Of a stretch of 24,142 bases of DNA, positions 1 through 7,997 are shown one piece after another. Made by a program: the position numbers and the translations under genes. How positions within the stretch are numbered: the first letter of the stretch is position 1; every line of letters starts with the position of its first letter. Source of the DNA: an uncultured Christensenella sp. (GTDB taxonomy: Bacteria > Bacillota > Clostridia > Christensenellales > Borkfalkiaceae); assembly GCA_910578065.1 (NCBI GenBank), contig CAJTPB010000027.1, positions 218 to 24,359 on the forward strand, given 5' to 3'. The notes under the pieces are model-generated. The model had not been told where the DNA came from. It ran no database searches and saw nothing but the letters and a program-made list of their open reading frames with translations.

Positions 1-821
1 TTGGCGCTTGCGAACGTCGTACCGAACACCTGCAACCGATCGAAGAAGCCGAACACGAACGTACCCAAAATCGCGTACAGCGGATTCCACTTTGCAAAGA
101 TAACGAGGGCGATAGAGATCCACCCATACCCGTTGATCCAACAGCTGCTCCCTTCGAACGAACCGCTCATATTAAGCCCCATGTACAGCCCGCCGATTCC
201 CATGATCGCCGAACCGAGCACGATATTTAAGTACTTACAGCGATTTACGTTAATTCCCACTGCGTCTGCAGCCGCGGGATTTTCGCCGATGGCGCGCGTG
301 CGCAAGCCCGCTTTTGTGCGGAACAGATACACGTACGCCGCAACCGCGATAAGGATCCCCAAATACACAAGCACGTTCTGCCCGAAAATCGCGCCGATCA
401 CAGGCACGTCTTTTACGCCGGGAATCATAGAAGCAAACCCGCGCATCAGATTTTGCGCTTCCGTCATTACAGGCCAATTCCCGCCGCTCTTTAACGCGTT
501 ACCCATAAAGAAGTAAAACGCTACGCCGAACGTGGTGATCGCAAGCCCCGTTACGTTTTGATTCGCCTTTAACGTTACCGTAAGAAAGGCGAACAGCAGC
601 CCCGTAAGCCCCGCGAACACCGCCGCCATTAAAATTCCCATAAACAAGCTGTTGCACGCCGCGCCGATCACGTAACCGAACACGCCGCCGATCGCCATCG
701 TACCCTCTACCCCGAGGTTCAAACTTCCCGATTTTTCGGTTATGATCTCCCCCACCGTGCCGTACAGCAAAGGGATTCCGTACGAGATGATCGCAAACAA
801 AAAGGAATTGAAAATATCCAT
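1..821 (-). CDS. BMP-family nucleoside ABC transporter, second permease (partial, 3' end off window)
   Basis: The visible 273 residues start with MDIFNSFLFAI and are almost entirely hydrophobic. The typical inner-membrane permease features of the NupQ/YufQ type are present: an early TEKSGSLNLGVEG stretch, a run of membrane helices, and RAIGENPAAADAVGINV, the cytosolic coupling region. In this family the protein forms half of the membrane channel that imports purine or other nucleosides, paired with the neighbouring permease. The ATG at 821 follows the stop of the upstream permease gene by one base (TAAAATG), so translation is very likely coupled. The C-terminus lies beyond position 1; family members are about 300-320 residues, so only a few dozen codons are missing. 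The substrate (nucleosides) is inferred from the family and the adjacent xpt gene. Confidence 0.9.
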   Translation of the reverse strand, partial: MDIFNSFLFAIISYGIPLLYGTVGEIITEKSGSLNLGVEGTMAIGGVFGYVIGAACNSLFMGILMAAVFAGLTGLLFAFLTVTLKANQNVTGLAITTFGVAFYFFMGNALKSGGNWPVMTEAQNLMRGFASMIPGVKDVPVIGAIFGQNVLVYLGILIAVAAYVYLFRTKAGLRTRAIGENPAAADAVGINVNRCKYLNIVLGSAIMGIGGLYMGLNMSGSFEGSSCWINGYGWISIALVIFAKWNPLYAILGTFVFGFFDRLQVFGTTFASA

Positions 822-822
822 T

Positions 823-1992
823 TTACCCTTCCTCCTTTTCCGCTTTTCCTTCGTTCTTGGGCTTTTCTTCCCTGCCGCGGATAATCACGCGGAAGCGGAT
901 AAAAAAGTCGCACGCAAGCACGATAAACAAAATGATGCCCTGCAACAAATCGGCAAAATTTGCGTCGATCTGCATATACGAAGTCGCCGCCGCCTGCGAG
1001 CCGATTTGCAGTACGTTGATTAACGCGGAAACGAGCAAGATTCCGAACGGATTCAACTTCGCAAGCCATGCGACGACGACGCCCGTCCAGCCCACGTCGT
1101 TCGTGACCGATTCGGAAAGCGTTCCCATAGAAGATACGCGAAACGCGCCCGCAAGCCCCACCAAAAAGGCGGAAAAGAACACGGTGCGCAAGATGATTTT
1201 TCCCACGTTCATGCCCGCATACCGCGCGGTATTGGGGCTGTCGCCCACGACGAGCAATTCGTACCCGTGCTTGGTTTTGCCGTAATAAAGCCATACAAGC
1301 ACCACAATCAAAATTGCTACGATCACGGTAATGTTCAGCGAGAACCCGCCCAAAGGAATTACGGGCATCACTGCGTTTTCGCCGAATTTTCCGAAAATCG
1401 GGCGCACCGATTCGGGATTGAGGAAAATATTCCATTCCCCCTGCGTGTTGCCGAGAAACGCCAAAAAGTACAGCGCAACGTAGTTTAACATCAGCGTTAA
1501 AAGCGTTTCGCTTGTGCCGAATTTCACCTTGAAAATCGCCGTAATCAGCCCGTACAGCCCGGCGCAGATCCCGCCGCCGAAAAACATCAACAGCAGTAAA
1601 AACCAAGCGGGCAAATCGGGACACCCGAACGCGATCGCAGAAGATACGATCGCCCCGACGATAAACTGACCTTCCCCGCCGATATTCCAAAACTTCATTT
1701 TAAACGCAAGCGAAAGCCCGATCGTGGTGATCACCAAGGGTACGAAACTGTTTAAATAGTTTTCGATCTGGCGCAGGGGAAGCGCGCTTCCCGCAATGCC
1801 CACGGTAAGCATTTTGCCGAAATAATCGAACACATTCACGCCGATGCATGCAAGGATAACGGCGCCGATCAACAATGCCGCCGCGACCGCGCATATGTAA
1901 TAAAGCGCAACCGTGCGTTTTTTCATGCCTTCGCGCTTTACAAAGCGCACGAAAGGCGCTTTTTTCGCCGCTGTGATATCGCTTTTAGCCAT
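823..1992 (-). CDS. BMP-family nucleoside ABC transporter, first permease (NupP-like)
   Basis: A 389-residue polytopic membrane protein. The N-terminus is basic (KREGMKKR), followed by one helix, a periplasm-side loop and about eight further hydrophobic segments; the tail after the last helix is charged and Lys/Glu-rich. Family marks visible are FKMKFWNIGGEGQ, TLLTLMLNYVALY and NTARYAGMNV, the last being the ATPase-coupling loop. The ATG at 1992 is preceded by GGAGG seven bases upstream. It overlaps the ATPase gene by eight bases (ATGGCTAA), and its stop lies one base before the next permease, so the three genes are clearly one translationally coupled operon. It partners the downstream permease in forming the nucleoside channel. 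Family assignment is firm; exact substrate is inferred. Confidence 0.93.
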   Translation of the reverse strand: MAKSDITAAKKAPFVRFVKREGMKKRTVALYYICAVAAALLIGAVILACIGVNVFDYFGKMLTVGIAGSALPLRQIENYLNSFVPLVITTIGLSLAFKMKFWNIGGEGQFIVGAIVSSAIAFGCPDLPAWFLLLLMFFGGGICAGLYGLITAIFKVKFGTSETLLTLMLNYVALYFLAFLGNTQGEWNIFLNPESVRPIFGKFGENAVMPVIPLGGFSLNITVIVAILIVVLVWLYYGKTKHGYELLVVGDSPNTARYAGMNVGKIILRTVFFSAFLVGLAGAFRVSSMGTLSESVTNDVGWTGVVVAWLAKLNPFGILLVSALINVLQIGSQAAATSYMQIDANFADLLQGIILFIVLACDFFIRFRVIIRGREEKPKNEGKAEKEEG

Positions 1993-3796
1993 GTTGCGCC
2001 TCCTCTAATACGCTGTCTTTGGCGAAGCCCATTTTCGCTTCGCCCGAAAGATCGAGCGAACCCGTCATCATCAAACCGAGCTGTTCTTTGCTCGTTTTGT
2101 GCGCGTGCACAACGCCCATCAGTTTGCCGTGGCAAAGCACCATGATTTTATCGCACAGCGCAAGCAGGACATCGAGATCCTCGCCCACGAATAAAATACC
2201 CACGCCGTTTTGCTTTTGTTCGTTTAAGATGCGGTAGATCGCATACGAAGAGTTAATGTCTAATCCGCGCACGGGATAAGCCGTTACCACCACATTGGGT
2301 TGGGTGAGCATTTCCCGCCCGAGCAATACCTTTTGCACGTTCCCGCCCGAAAGTCTGCGTACGGGCGTTTCGGAAGAAGGGGTTACGATTTCGAGATCGC
2401 GTATGATCTGTTCCGCGCTCGCCCGCGCCTTTTTTCGGTCTACAATGGGGCAGGAAGCGTTGAACGCCGCGATCGCCTTGTTCGCAAACCCGACAAATCC
2501 GCGCTTTAAGCGGAAAGACTTTTTCCCCTCGTTCCCCTCTTTCAACTTTAAAAAGGGTACGCGGTACTTGCGTTCGCGGTAGTTTTTCAGCATCATGTTG
2601 TCGGTGACCGACATAGAGGGCGCAAGCCCCATTCCCAATCTGTCTTCGGGGATAAAACTCATGGAAATGCCCTTTTCGATGATCTTATCGGGCGAAAGCC
2701 CCACGATATTTTCGCCCTTGTGCGCGATGACCCCGCTTTCGATCTTTCGCAAGCCTGCGATTGCTTCGCAAAGTTCTTTCTGCCCGCATCCGGCGATTCC
2801 CGCAACGCCGAGGATTTCTCCCCCGCGGATATAAAAGTTTACGCCGTCGATCGCGTTCGCGCCCTCGTCGTTTTTTACCGTAAGATCGCGGATCTCCAAA
2901 AGCGGTCTGTCGAAATCGGTTACGGGGCGCTCGATATTCAAATCGACCTTTCTGCCCACCATTAAATCGGTAAGTTCCTGCTCCGTCGTTTCCGCCGTGT
3001 TTACCGTGGTGATGTATTCTCCCTTCCGCATGATCGCCACGCGGTCGGAAATGGCTTTTACCTCGTTCAGCTTATGGGTGATGATGATTACAGAATGCCC
3101 TTCTTCTTTCATTCTGCGCAAAACGGCAAACAGCTTTTCGATTTCCTGCACCGTTAAAACGGCTGTCGGCTCGTCTAAAATAATAATTTTCGCGCCGAAC
3201 AACAGCACTTTAACGATTTCCACCGTCTGCTTTTCGGAAACCGCCATGTTGTATACCTTTTTGGCGGGATCGATCTCGAACCCAAACCGCTTGCAAATTT
3301 CACCGATCTCCGCGTAACGCTTTTTCTTTAAAAAGGCGTTCGAAATACGGAAGAAAGCCGCGCGGAACACGATTCCCGCTTTTTTGAAAAACCGCTTGCT
3401 CTTTACGGAAAACGTTTCGCCCGCGTTCCCTTTTTCCGCCGAAAGTTTTTCTTTTAAGCCGTATTTTACCGCGGGCATGCCCATCCAAATATTGTCCGCC
3501 GCGGAATACACGTCTACCAACTTAAAGTGCTGGTGGATCATACCGATCCCCAGCCGTTTGGAATCTTCGGGCGAATGAATGAAAACAGGCTCGCCGTTTA
3601 CCGTAATCGAGCCTGCATCCGGTTGATATATCCCCGAAAGCATATTCATAAGCGTCGTCTTGCCCGAACCGTTCTCTCCGAGCAGGGCGAGAATTTCGCC
3701 CTGCTTTAAAGAGAGGTTCACGTTTTTATTCGCGACCACGCTTCCGAACGTTTTTGTGATATTGTTCAGTTGGATTGCGTAAGTTTCGTTCGACAT
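1985..3796 (-). CDS. BMP-family nucleoside ABC transporter, double ATPase subunit (NupO-like, enlarged)
   Basis: A 603-residue cytosolic protein with two ABC cassettes. Cassette 1: Walker A GENGSGKT (about 40-47), Q-loop MIHQH (86-90), a degenerate signature around MAVSEKQTVEI (184-194), Walker B IIILDEPT (204-211). Cassette 2: degenerate Walker A GIAGCGQ (333-339), canonical signature LSGGNVQK (482-489), Walker B replaced by VVVTAYPVRGLD. This asymmetry is normal for the sugar/nucleoside double-ATPase family. The protein is longer than the usual ~510 residues because each cassette carries an extra Lys/Phe-rich insert between Q-loop and signature (about 112-160 and 411-447). I chose ATG 3796, 14 bases after the lipoprotein stop, because it gives the family-typical N-terminus MSNETYAIQL. 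No good Shine-Dalgarno sequence precedes it, so expression may depend on coupling. An in-frame extension to 3988 would overlap the lipoprotein gene and is unlikely. Confidence 0.92.
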   Translation of the reverse strand: MSNETYAIQLNNITKTFGSVVANKNVNLSLKQGEILALLGENGSGKTTLMNMLSGIYQPDAGSITVNGEPVFIHSPEDSKRLGIGMIHQHFKLVDVYSAADNIWMGMPAVKYGLKEKLSAEKGNAGETFSVKSKRFFKKAGIVFRAAFFRISNAFLKKKRYAEIGEICKRFGFEIDPAKKVYNMAVSEKQTVEIVKVLLFGAKIIILDEPTAVLTVQEIEKLFAVLRRMKEEGHSVIIITHKLNEVKAISDRVAIMRKGEYITTVNTAETTEQELTDLMVGRKVDLNIERPVTDFDRPLLEIRDLTVKNDEGANAIDGVNFYIRGGEILGVAGIAGCGQKELCEAIAGLRKIESGVIAHKGENIVGLSPDKIIEKGISMSFIPEDRLGMGLAPSMSVTDNMMLKNYRERKYRVPFLKLKEGNEGKKSFRLKRGFVGFANKAIAAFNASCPIVDRKKARASAEQIIRDLEIVTPSSETPVRRLSGGNVQKVLLGREMLTQPNVVVTAYPVRGLDINSSYAIYRILNEQKQNGVGILFVGEDLDVLLALCDKIMVLCHGKLMGVVHAHKTSKEQLGLMMTGSLDLSGEAKMGFAKDSVLEEAQHG

Positions 3797-3810
3797 ACCA
3801 AAATGCTTTT

Positions 3811-5043
3811 TTATACTTCGGTCACGCCTTTTACAAGGTAGTCCATGCTGCCCGTAATTACGGCGTCGGTTACCGCGCCTGCGGGGGTGTTGTCGTTTTT
3901 CGTCAATACGGAATCGACGGGGGTTACCGTGATCGCGCCGTTTTCGCCAACGGTATAGGTAAGCGCCTTGCCGGAGAATACGTCCCACGTGCCCGCAACG
4001 ATCAACGCCTTAACCGCGTCTACATACTTCTGCGCGTCTTCCGTTACCGTAGCCGCGTTTAAAGCGGAAATATCTACAAAGCCTTCTTTCAAACCGCCGT
4101 AGTAGTTGCCGCCTACCGTTTCTACATACTTGCCCATATAGTCCGCTTTGTTTCCGCCCTGCGCCTTGTATTCGTCGAAGTTTTTCTTCGCCGCGGAAAT
4201 CGCTTTGTTGTAGTATACGTCCCAATTCCAGATGGGCGCGGTAAGGTGACCTTTCGGCGCGTCTTTGGTCATATCCGAATTGTATCCGCAGCCGAACTTA
4301 TTCGCCGCCGCAGCCGCGATTTGGGGCTGCGCGCTGTCGCAGTGCTGCGCAATGATATTGCAGCCGTGGTTGGTCAACAGATCTTCCGCATATGCCTTTT
4401 CGTTCGTTTCGTTGCCCCATTCGCCCAACTTTTTCACCTTAACGGTAACGCTGTCGCCGAGAATGGACTGCACGCCCAACGCGTACGCGTTGATGCCCGA
4501 GCACGTTTCCGCATATTCCGTGGTATACGCCGAAACATAGCCGAGGTTATAAGAGGAAGCGTTTGCATCCAGCGCCTTTGCCTTTAAGCCGGAAACGACG
4601 CCCGCAAGATATCTTGCCTGATAAATTCTGCCGAAGTAGTTGTTAAAGTTTTTATCATTGCTCTTGTAGCCCGTCGCATGCGAAAACGCAATATCTTTAT
4701 ATTCGGTCGCCTTTTCTTCCAAAGCGTCGATATAGCCGAAAGAAATTCCGAATACGATATCCGCGCCCTGCCCTACAAGGGTATCTACCGCTTTTTTCAC
4801 CGTTTCGGTGTCTTCCGCAACGTTGTCTACGATCTTTAACTGCGTTTTCGCATCCAGTTTCAACTGCTCCATCGCCTTCGTAATGCCGTTGTGGTGCGCA
4901 TAGGTGTAGCCCGCCGTATCCGTCTGGCTGTTAATGTAAATCGCGCCGACGACGAATTCGTCTTCCGCGCCGCAGCCCGCGAACGCCGCAACGCCCGCCG
5001 CCGAAAGGGTAGCCGCAAGACCCAAAGCCAAAATCTTTTTCAT
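3811..5043 (-). CDS. BMP family substrate-binding lipoprotein (nucleoside ABC transporter)
   Basis: A 410-residue lipoprotein. Positively charged N-terminus (MKK), hydrophobic core, and a lipobox-like FAGC with the acylated Cys at residue 24. The mature part starts AEDEFVVGAIYINSQTD and contains the BMP/Med family pattern: GQGADIVFGISFGY, then HATGYKSNDKNFNNYFGR, and near the middle CNIIAQHCDSAQPQ. This protein sits on the outer face of the membrane and hands nucleosides to the permease pair encoded downstream. It is the first gene of the operon; an AAAGGAGA ribosome site lies six bases before ATG 5043. Transcription probably starts in the 90-base gap to xpt, where a promoter with an embedded palindrome is seen. 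Family assignment is firm; the precise nucleoside is not visible from sequence. Confidence 0.93.
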   Translation of the reverse strand: MKKILALGLAATLSAAGVAAFAGCGAEDEFVVGAIYINSQTDTAGYTYAHHNGITKAMEQLKLDAKTQLKIVDNVAEDTETVKKAVDTLVGQGADIVFGISFGYIDALEEKATEYKDIAFSHATGYKSNDKNFNNYFGRIYQARYLAGVVSGLKAKALDANASSYNLGYVSAYTTEYAETCSGINAYALGVQSILGDSVTVKVKKLGEWGNETNEKAYAEDLLTNHGCNIIAQHCDSAQPQIAAAAANKFGCGYNSDMTKDAPKGHLTAPIWNWDVYYNKAISAAKKNFDEYKAQGGNKADYMGKYVETVGGNYYGGLKEGFVDISALNAATVTEDAQKYVDAVKALIVAGTWDVFSGKALTYTVGENGAITVTPVDSVLTKNDNTPAGAVTDAVITGSMDYLVKGVTEV

Positions 5044-5055
5044 AAGTTCTCCTTT

Positions 5056-5070
5056 GTCGGAAGTTCCGAC
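5056..5070 (-). promoter_or_regulatory. Perfect 15-bp palindrome in the leader just before the lipoprotein ribosome site
   Basis: On the minus strand GTCGGAA-C-TTCCGAC is a perfect inverted repeat with seven-base arms, ending one base before the AAAGGAGA ribosome site of the BMP lipoprotein. It could fold as an RNA hairpin that stacks against the Shine-Dalgarno region, or serve as a DNA operator just downstream of the transcription start. The symmetry is seen directly; the role is inferred. Confidence 0.5.
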
Positions 5071-5079
5071 GATTTAAAA

Positions 5080-5108
5080 AATATTTCTGTAATCAGATTA
5101 CATTCCAA
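5080..5108 (-). promoter_or_regulatory. Probable nup operon promoter with a palindromic operator in the spacer
   Basis: Minus strand: TTGGAA (5108-5103), a 17-base spacer, AATATT (5085-5080). Each hexamer matches the sigma-A consensus at four of six positions. The spacer contains TGTAATC-T-GATTACA (5102-5088), a perfect 15-bp palindrome directly abutting the -35 hexamer. That arrangement is typical of a repressor operator. The elements are seen; the regulator and ligand are not known, purine availability being a reasonable guess from the genes. Confidence 0.55.
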
Positions 5109-5111
5109 AAG

Positions 5112-5142
5112 AAAAAACCGCGCAAAATCCCCTTATGCGCGG
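5112..5142 (-). terminator. Rho-independent terminator of xpt, overlapping its last codons
   Basis: Minus strand CCGCGCA, an 11-base loop, TGCGCGG, then TTTTTTC. The left arm is formed by the last xpt codons and the loop begins with its TAA stop. It insulates xpt from the transporter operon, which therefore needs its own promoter. Confidence 0.85.
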
Positions 5143-5705
5143 AACGTTACGCCCCCGTCCGACATGCCGTCGATAATCGCGAGCGATTCGATTCTGATCC
5201 CCTGCGCGCGAAGCTCGTCGCCCGCGCCCTGAAATCCCTTTTCGATTGCGACGGCGCAGCCCGCAAGCCCCGCCCCCGCTTCTTTTATAATTTGCATTAA
5301 CCCGCGAAGCGCGTTGCCGTTCGCAAGAAAGTCGTCTACGATCAATACGGTATCTTCTTTACTTAAATATTCTTTCGCAACGGCGATTTCGTACGTTTCG
5401 CCGTGCGTGAACGAATAAACGGAAGCCGTATACACCTCTTTGGAAAGATTCGCGCTCTTGTGCTTTTTCGCAAATACCGAGGGCACGTGCAGCGCGATCC
5501 CCGCCGCAACCGCAAGCGCGATGCCGGAAGATTCTACCGTAAGCACTTTGGTAATTTTTTCCGCCGCATAAAGGCGCGCGATTTCCAGCCCGATCTCCAT
5601 AATAAAATCGGAATCCATCTGCTGGTTCAAAAAGCTGCCCACCTTTAATACGTTGCCGGGAAGCACTTTGCCTTCTGTTAAAATCTTTTGTTCCAAAGCC
5701 TTCAT
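5133..5705 (-). CDS. xpt: Xanthine phosphoribosyltransferase
   Basis: A 190-residue cytosolic enzyme that converts xanthine plus PRPP to XMP in purine salvage. It matches the Bacillus Xpt layout throughout: an N-terminal MKALEQKILTEG, then LKVGSFLNQQMD, the TVESSGIA base-binding region, VFAKKHKS, TASVYSF, and the PRPP-binding motif VLIVDDFLANGNAL at about residues 121-134; the C-terminal part has the IEKGFQ and RIESLA segments. Length is as expected for the family. ATG 5705 is preceded by an AAAGGCGG ribosome site. It lies upstream of, and in the same direction as, a nucleoside transporter operon, which fits a purine uptake and salvage neighbourhood, but a terminator separates the two. Its leader is unusual: no purine riboswitch is present, only two perfect hairpins. 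Confidence 0.95.
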   Translation of the reverse strand: MKALEQKILTEGKVLPGNVLKVGSFLNQQMDSDFIMEIGLEIARLYAAEKITKVLTVESSGIALAVAAGIALHVPSVFAKKHKSANLSKEVYTASVYSFTHGETYEIAVAKEYLSKEDTVLIVDDFLANGNALRGLMQIIKEAGAGLAGCAVAIEKGFQGAGDELRAQGIRIESLAIIDGMSDGGVTFRA

Positions 5706-5745
5706 TTGCGACTGCCGCCTTTCAAAAAAGAATCCCGTTAAAAAT

Positions 5746-5795
5746 TTTTACAGTATATCGCTTGCGATATACTGTAAAACAGGGATATCCCTGTT
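5746..5795 (-). promoter_or_regulatory. Twin perfect inverted repeats in the xpt leader
   Basis: Two adjoining symmetrical elements lie between the xpt promoter and its start codon. Promoter-proximal: an 18-bp perfect palindrome with nine-base arms (5778-5795, AACAGGGAT/ATCCCTGTT). Start-proximal: a 34-base inverted repeat with 16-bp perfect arms and a two-base centre (5746-5779), followed in the transcript by a short U run, so it resembles an attenuator terminator. The two share the bases at 5778-5779 and so may be mutually constrained. They could be RNA switches or DNA operators; neither matches the purine riboswitch consensus. Confidence 0.6.
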
Positions 5796-5828
5796 AATAG
5801 AAATTTGTTTTAAAACGACTGTATTAAA

Positions 5829-5857
5829 ACTATAACATAATCGCGAGATCAAGTCAA
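5829..5857 (-). promoter_or_regulatory. Sigma-A promoter of xpt
   Basis: Minus strand TTGACT (5857-5852), 17-base spacer, TATAGT (5834-5829), with a TGT immediately before the -10 (extended -10). It predicts a start near 5822 and a leader of about 117 bases containing the twin hairpins. Confidence 0.85.
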
Positions 5858-5897
5858 TTACGCAGCCCGTTTTTTCAACGAAAATTACGAAATGAAC

Positions 5898-5920
5898 AAA
5901 AATAACATGAAATAATGTTA
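5898..5920 (-). terminator. Weak candidate terminator after the arabinofuranosidase gene
   Basis: Minus strand TAACAT-TATTTC-ATGTTA followed by TTTTTG, 13 bases past the GH51 stop. The stem is only six base pairs and AT-rich, so termination may be leaky; no better hairpin lies before the xpt promoter. Confidence 0.4.
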
Positions 5921-5933
5921 AGTTTTCACCCCG

Positions 5934-7886
5934 TTACCCTTCTTCACGCGCTTTGCTCTTTTGAAACACGAGCACGTTAAAGCTGTACGGCGCAAGGGTA
6001 AGCGAGCGTTCCGCTTCGGGCGCAACGTCTTGGGGGCATACGGCGAAAGGATTTTCGAGGGTGTTATAATCGTCCGGCGCGGCGCTCAGCGTAATAATGC
6101 GCGTAAGCGCGCCGAAGTCGAAATCCCCCTCGATTTCAAGCGGAACTTCCCCGCCCGAAGCGTTTACCGCTTTTACGTACACTGCGCCATCTCGCTCGGT
6201 CGCCGAAGCGTACAGCTTTTCGCCCGTCGCTTTTACCCTAAGCGATTCGTCGCCCGTATATAACGAATACAACTGCTGCACGTAATAACTCGCCGTCGCG
6301 TAAGCGGATTTTCCGTCGAACCAAATCAAATCGGGGCTCCACTGGGTATAGCCGAGGCGCGCGAACAGCGGCGCATACGAAGACATAACCACCACGTCCG
6401 AATTGCGTTCCATCCCCGTCATAAACGCGGCTTCGGCAAGGGCGCCCTCCCAAATATTCGCTTGCGGCGCGTTGAACTTTCCGCAACCCGCTTCGGGAAT
6501 GTGCGCCGCGTATTCCCCTGCGAACACCTTTCCTTCGCGCGGATAGCCGTCGTATAAATTTACGTTATCGTACAGCCATTGGGGCGGAACGTAAAAATGC
6601 TCGTCCGTGCAATACACGAAATTTTCGTTTTCTTTCAGCCTTTTGCGAATCCACTTCCACGCGCTGTCGTACGCGGGCGTTTTAACGGCAGGTCCCGCCG
6701 TGCCGATGATCTTTAAATCGGGATAACGTTCGTGTAGCCTTTTTTCAAACGCTTCGAACCGTTCGTAAAAGCGGTTGGTCTTCGTCTGCCACTGCTCGTT
6801 GCCTACGCCGATATATTCCAGCCCGAACGGCGCGGGGTGCCCCATGCGGGCGCGCACCTTGCCCCATTCGGTACATTCGTCGCCGCGCGCGAACTCGACC
6901 AAATCGAGCGCGTCTTGCAAATACGTTTCGAATGCGGGATCTTCTATCGGCACGCATTCTTCCGAAGCGTATTGGCAGGCAATCCCCACGTTCACTACGG
7001 GAAGCGGCTTCGCCCCGATATATTCGCACAAACGGAAATACTCGTAAAAGCCTACGCCGAGCGTCTGCCCGTAACGGGAATACGCTCTGTCGCCGCACCC
7101 TTCGGGCAGGTGCACCGCCCATCTGTTCCAATTATGCCGCCGACGGTCTTTTTCGCCGAGCGAACGCTTCCATAAATAACGGTTTTCAAGCGTGTTTCCC
7201 TCTATCACGCACCCGCCGGGAAAGCGCAAAAAGCCCGGCTTTAACGCCTTCATCATCTCCGCCAAGTCGCGGCGGAAAATGCCGAACACCGCGTCCGAAG
7301 GCATTACGGAAAAACAATCCAAATGCACCGTGCCCGCACTGTTAAGCATTACGGCGAACAAAGCGCGATCTGCCGCACGCTTGCACTTGAACCGCAAGCG
7401 GTATTTCCGCCACTGCCCGTCCGCTTTCAGCTTTACTTTCTTTTCGAACAAAATGTCTCCGCCGAGGTAGAACCCCGCCGAAAGTTTGCCCTTATATTCG
7501 TACGAGCGCGCGTAAAAGCAAATATCGTAGCATACGCCTTTTTTCAGATAAACACCGTCGTATGCCTTGTTGCAGATGCCCGCGCCCCCTTCATCTGCCG
7601 TCAGCATCATGTAATGGGGATTTTCTTCGAATAACGGGCGGTCGGTGCGGATCTTCGTTTTTACCTGCGCCCCGCTCGGATACGCTTCCCACGCGTAACC
7701 GCCGTCTTGTTCGATCGTGTAACCGTGTTCTTTGTCGCCGTGAACGTCTTTCGCCTCGAAATTGCGGTTTTCCAACAATTCCGCGTACAACCCGCCGTCT
7801 AACGCGTAGTTGATATCCTCAAAAAAAAGTCCTATATTTCCTTCGCTAACGGGCTTTTTCCCGTCGCGTGTAATTTCTATTTTCAT
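5934..7886 (-). CDS. GH51 alpha-L-arabinofuranosidase (intracellular)
   Basis: A 650-residue glycoside hydrolase predicted to release terminal arabinofuranosyl groups from arabino-oligosaccharides (EC 3.2.1.55). The N-terminus carries the family stretch GNIGLFFEDINYALDGGLY. A beta-sandwich carbohydrate-binding-like region follows (about 60-195), then the (beta/alpha)8 catalytic domain with LKPGFLRFPGGCVIEGNT (about 215-232), the acid/base Glu in GVGNEQW (E364) and the probable nucleophile Glu in FAGEYA (E458). A C-terminal beta domain (about 540-640) completes the usual GH51 layout. No signal peptide is seen, so the enzyme should act in the cytosol on imported oligosaccharides, although no sugar transporter lies nearby. 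ATG 7886 has GGAG eight bases upstream and an extended -10 promoter just before it. It appears to be a single-gene transcription unit. Confidence 0.93.
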   Translation of the reverse strand: MKIEITRDGKKPVSEGNIGLFFEDINYALDGGLYAELLENRNFEAKDVHGDKEHGYTIEQDGGYAWEAYPSGAQVKTKIRTDRPLFEENPHYMMLTADEGGAGICNKAYDGVYLKKGVCYDICFYARSYEYKGKLSAGFYLGGDILFEKKVKLKADGQWRKYRLRFKCKRAADRALFAVMLNSAGTVHLDCFSVMPSDAVFGIFRRDLAEMMKALKPGFLRFPGGCVIEGNTLENRYLWKRSLGEKDRRRHNWNRWAVHLPEGCGDRAYSRYGQTLGVGFYEYFRLCEYIGAKPLPVVNVGIACQYASEECVPIEDPAFETYLQDALDLVEFARGDECTEWGKVRARMGHPAPFGLEYIGVGNEQWQTKTNRFYERFEAFEKRLHERYPDLKIIGTAGPAVKTPAYDSAWKWIRKRLKENENFVYCTDEHFYVPPQWLYDNVNLYDGYPREGKVFAGEYAAHIPEAGCGKFNAPQANIWEGALAEAAFMTGMERNSDVVVMSSYAPLFARLGYTQWSPDLIWFDGKSAYATASYYVQQLYSLYTGDESLRVKATGEKLYASATERDGAVYVKAVNASGGEVPLEIEGDFDFGALTRIITLSAAPDDYNTLENPFAVCPQDVAPEAERSLTLAPYSFNVLVFQKSKAREEG

Positions 7887-7917
7887 GTAAAGTACTCCAT
7901 GTTATCATGTTTTGCCC

Positions 7918-7926
7918 ATTATATCA
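7918..7926 (-). promoter_or_regulatory. Extended -10 promoter of the GH51 gene
   Basis: Minus strand TGATATAAT is a perfect extended -10 element. The -35 region is poor (CTGGAA at 18 bases), as is common for extended -10 promoters. The predicted start lies about 25 bases before ATG 7886. Confidence 0.65.
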
Positions 7927-7974
7927 CAATTATGCAAATATTTCCAGAATATTCAAACGATTGATTTTTCAAAC

Positions 7975-7997
7975 AAAAAAAGCGGCAAAGCCGCTTT
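7975..7997 (-). terminator. Terminator of the Na/Pi cotransporter gene
   Basis: Minus strand AAAGCGGC-TTT-GCCGCTTT followed by more T residues. The stem overlaps the TAA stop of the upstream gene. Strong GC core and U tract. Confidence 0.88.

Noticed and set aside
1..516. Plus-strand reading frame at the left edge
   Set aside because: It lies opposite the clear permease gene, and its product has the skewed composition of an antisense shadow.
3797..3988. Longer N-terminus for the ABC ATPase starting at 3988
   Set aside because: The added 64 residues are Arg-rich antisense-like sequence in a different frame of the lipoprotein gene; the family N-terminus starts at 3796.
5706..5933. Purine riboswitch in the xpt leader
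   Set aside because: Expected from the gene, but none of the conserved aptamer core or loop-loop sequences are present on the minus strand; only two simple hairpins are seen.
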